Assembly: GCA_905221605.1 (NCBI GenBank)
Contig: CAJNDS010002348.1
Coordinates: forward strand, 62,001-126,000
DNA: 64,000 bases
Reading direction: 5' to 3'
Source of the DNA: Symbiodinium natans
Lineage: Eukaryota; Sar; Dinophyceae; Suessiales; Symbiodiniaceae
Part shown: piece after piece, positions 62,529-64,000 of the stretch
Position numbering within the stretch: position 1 is the first letter of the stretch
Layout of the letters: each line of letters begins with the position of its first letter
Position numbers and translations under genes: made by a program
Notes under the pieces: generated by a model
The model's input: only the letters and a program-made list of their open reading frames with translations
Database searches by the model: none
What the model was told of the DNA's origin: nothing

Positions 62529-64000
62529 GTCTAGGGCTGTTGGGGCCCAAGAGTGGTTTCGGGTTTAGGGTTTAGGGTTTAGGGTCTAGGGTCTAGGTTT
62601 TAGGGTTTAGGGTTTAGGGCTTCTCGGGTTTGGGCCTTCCTGAAGAGCCAAAGCAGTTGAAGTCCGTAAGTCGAAGGTTTGGGGTATGGAGTCCATAGGT
62701 TGATTTTTCTCCGACGCTGTGGGAATTGATCCTCAGACTCTGCGGAGCCTCGCATGAAGAGCCGCGGATTGCAAGGCCTTGCGATGCCTGCCGGAGTAGG
62801 TGGCGGTCTTCTGCACTCTTGGCGGCAACCTAAACCCTAAACCCAAAACCCTTATAAACCCTAAACCCTAAACCCTAAACCCTAAACCCTAAACCCTAAA
62901 CCCTAAACCCTACAACCCCAAGCCTGTTCCTGAAATCAGTTCTTTGCTTTCCCTGCTTCTGCTCTGAAGAAGGCATCTGCAAGTAGCACTCCGAAAACCC
63001 CAAGCCCTAAGAACACTAGGACGCGGAGTAGGCCCTTACTTCCTTTGTTTAGGGTTGGGTTATCATCCCCTTAAAATCAAAAAAAAGCACCCGTTTATTC
63101 CTAGTTAACTTAAGTAATCAAGAAGGCTTTAAAATCAAACAAGGCGCCCTTTTATTCCTAGTTAGCTTAAGTCTTCAAGAAGGAGCCTGCCCACCTTTTT
63201 GGTCTTCGCGTCCTTCGCGTGTGTCCTCTCTAAGTTTATTGACCAAGATACTCGAAACCCCCAAACCCCGTTTAGGGCAATGAATATAGTGTTTAGCAAA
63301 AAACTCAAACCCGAAGCCTCCCAACAGCTAAGCCCGAGGTTTAGGGTTTAGGGTTTAGGGTTTGGGGTTTGGGGTTTAGGGTTTAGGGTTTAGGGTTTAG
63401 GGAACCTATAGGCTTACGCCCTCCAGGCTAAATTTTTGTTCAGGGCTGGGGTGCTGAATGTTGACGCTGCGCGACCCGCCTCGGCCTGGGCCTGCCCAGC
63501 AGCCTAAACCCTAAACCCTAAACCCTAAACCCTAAACCCTAAACCCTAAACCCTAAACCCAAGGTTTCAGGGCTTGGAGAGGCTTTGCTTCTTGGGTATG
63601 CTGGTCTGTACACGGAACCCCAAACCCTAAACCCTAAACCCGAAAGGTGGGGCCAGGTTTGGGAGTACTCCCACACACCTGTCGGCCACAGGTCTCGGCC
63701 GAGTAGGGGGGTAGGGTTTCGGATTCAGCGGTTTGGGGTTTGGGGTTTAGGGTTTAGGGTTCAGGGTTTGGGGTTTAGGGTTTAGGGTTCAGGTGTTTGG
63801 GGTTTGGGGCTTTTTGTGTACAGACCAGCATCCCCTTTGGCTAAGCATGGATTGCAAGACAAGCGAGATCTCAACAAGGGCTCCGAAATTCCTAAGACCC
63901 GAGAACCGGGTCCCTAAACCTTGAGCCTTGCGACCCTCGATTCGAAGCCACAAGCCCTGGACCCTAAATCCCTGAGCCCCAAAACCTTGAAGCCCTAAAC
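62529..64000. other. Repeat-rich right edge; no supported gene
   Basis: TTTAGGG at 62565-62620, CCCTAAA at 62850-62910, TTTAGGG at 63340-63401, CCCTAAA at 63506-63560 and TTTGGGG/TTTAGGG variants at 63733-63800. Confidence 0.45.
63072..63186 (+). repeat. Tandem duplication of about 58 bp
   Basis: Two adjacent copies of TTAAAATCAAA...TTTATTCCTAGTTA...CTTAAGT...CAAGAAGG, about 85% alike by eye. Confidence 0.8.

Overview
This window is nuclear DNA of a eukaryote, most likely a dinoflagellate; a relative of Symbiodiniaceae is my best guess. Four things suggest this: short exons scattered among repeats; introns with GA, GC and GT donors; plant/alga-type telomeric repeat (TTTAGGG/CCCTAAA) spread through the whole window in both orientations; and a ubiquitin-like/ankyrin-repeat gene of a type I associate with dinoflagellates. 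There is no bacterial gene organisation and no rRNA, tRNA or CRISPR that I can see. All gene assignments come from reading the sequence; none was checked by a database search.

Layout. (1) 1-15.9 kb and 33.9-46.6 kb: small exon-like pieces separated by TTTAGGG or CCCTAAA blocks and by 95-210 bp hairpin (MITE-like) elements. The clearest gene is a seven-exon ubiquitin-like/ankyrin gene at 37860-40794, whose exons join in one intact frame of about 277 codons. Other partial exon chains that join in frame lie at 80-720, 12030-12270, 33868-34122, 36093-36394, 43944-44713 and 45565-45806. (2) 15971-33640: a 17.7 kb inverted-repeat structure. Its arms are 6.39 and 5.74 kb and nearly identical, built of ~600-710 bp purine/pyrimidine-rich tandem units. 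They enclose ~5 kb of nested palindromes. No credible gene is inside; it looks like a Foldback-type element. (3) 46631-51490: a 5'-truncated LINE-like retroelement inserted in telomeric repeat. It encodes a reverse transcriptase, a series of C2H2/C2HC fingers, an overlapping 302-codon frame and a C-terminal ubiquitin-specific-protease-like domain. (4) 51.5-64 kb: again exon shards, telomeric-repeat blocks, hairpin elements and microsatellites.

Main theme. Telomeric repeats here seem to behave as intron material. On the G-rich strand every repeat carries a GT (G|GTTTAG) and an AG (TTTAG|GG), so an inserted block could in principle be spliced. Many exons have CCCTAAA on the left and TTTAGGG on the right, so the introns between them start with TTTAGGG and end with CCCTAAA, i.e. 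they carry telomeric repeats as inverted ends. At least two hairpin families sit exactly in positions where removing them as introns restores a reading frame. Two introns are flanked by 22-35 bp direct repeats centred on AG|GT, as expected of recent intron gain.
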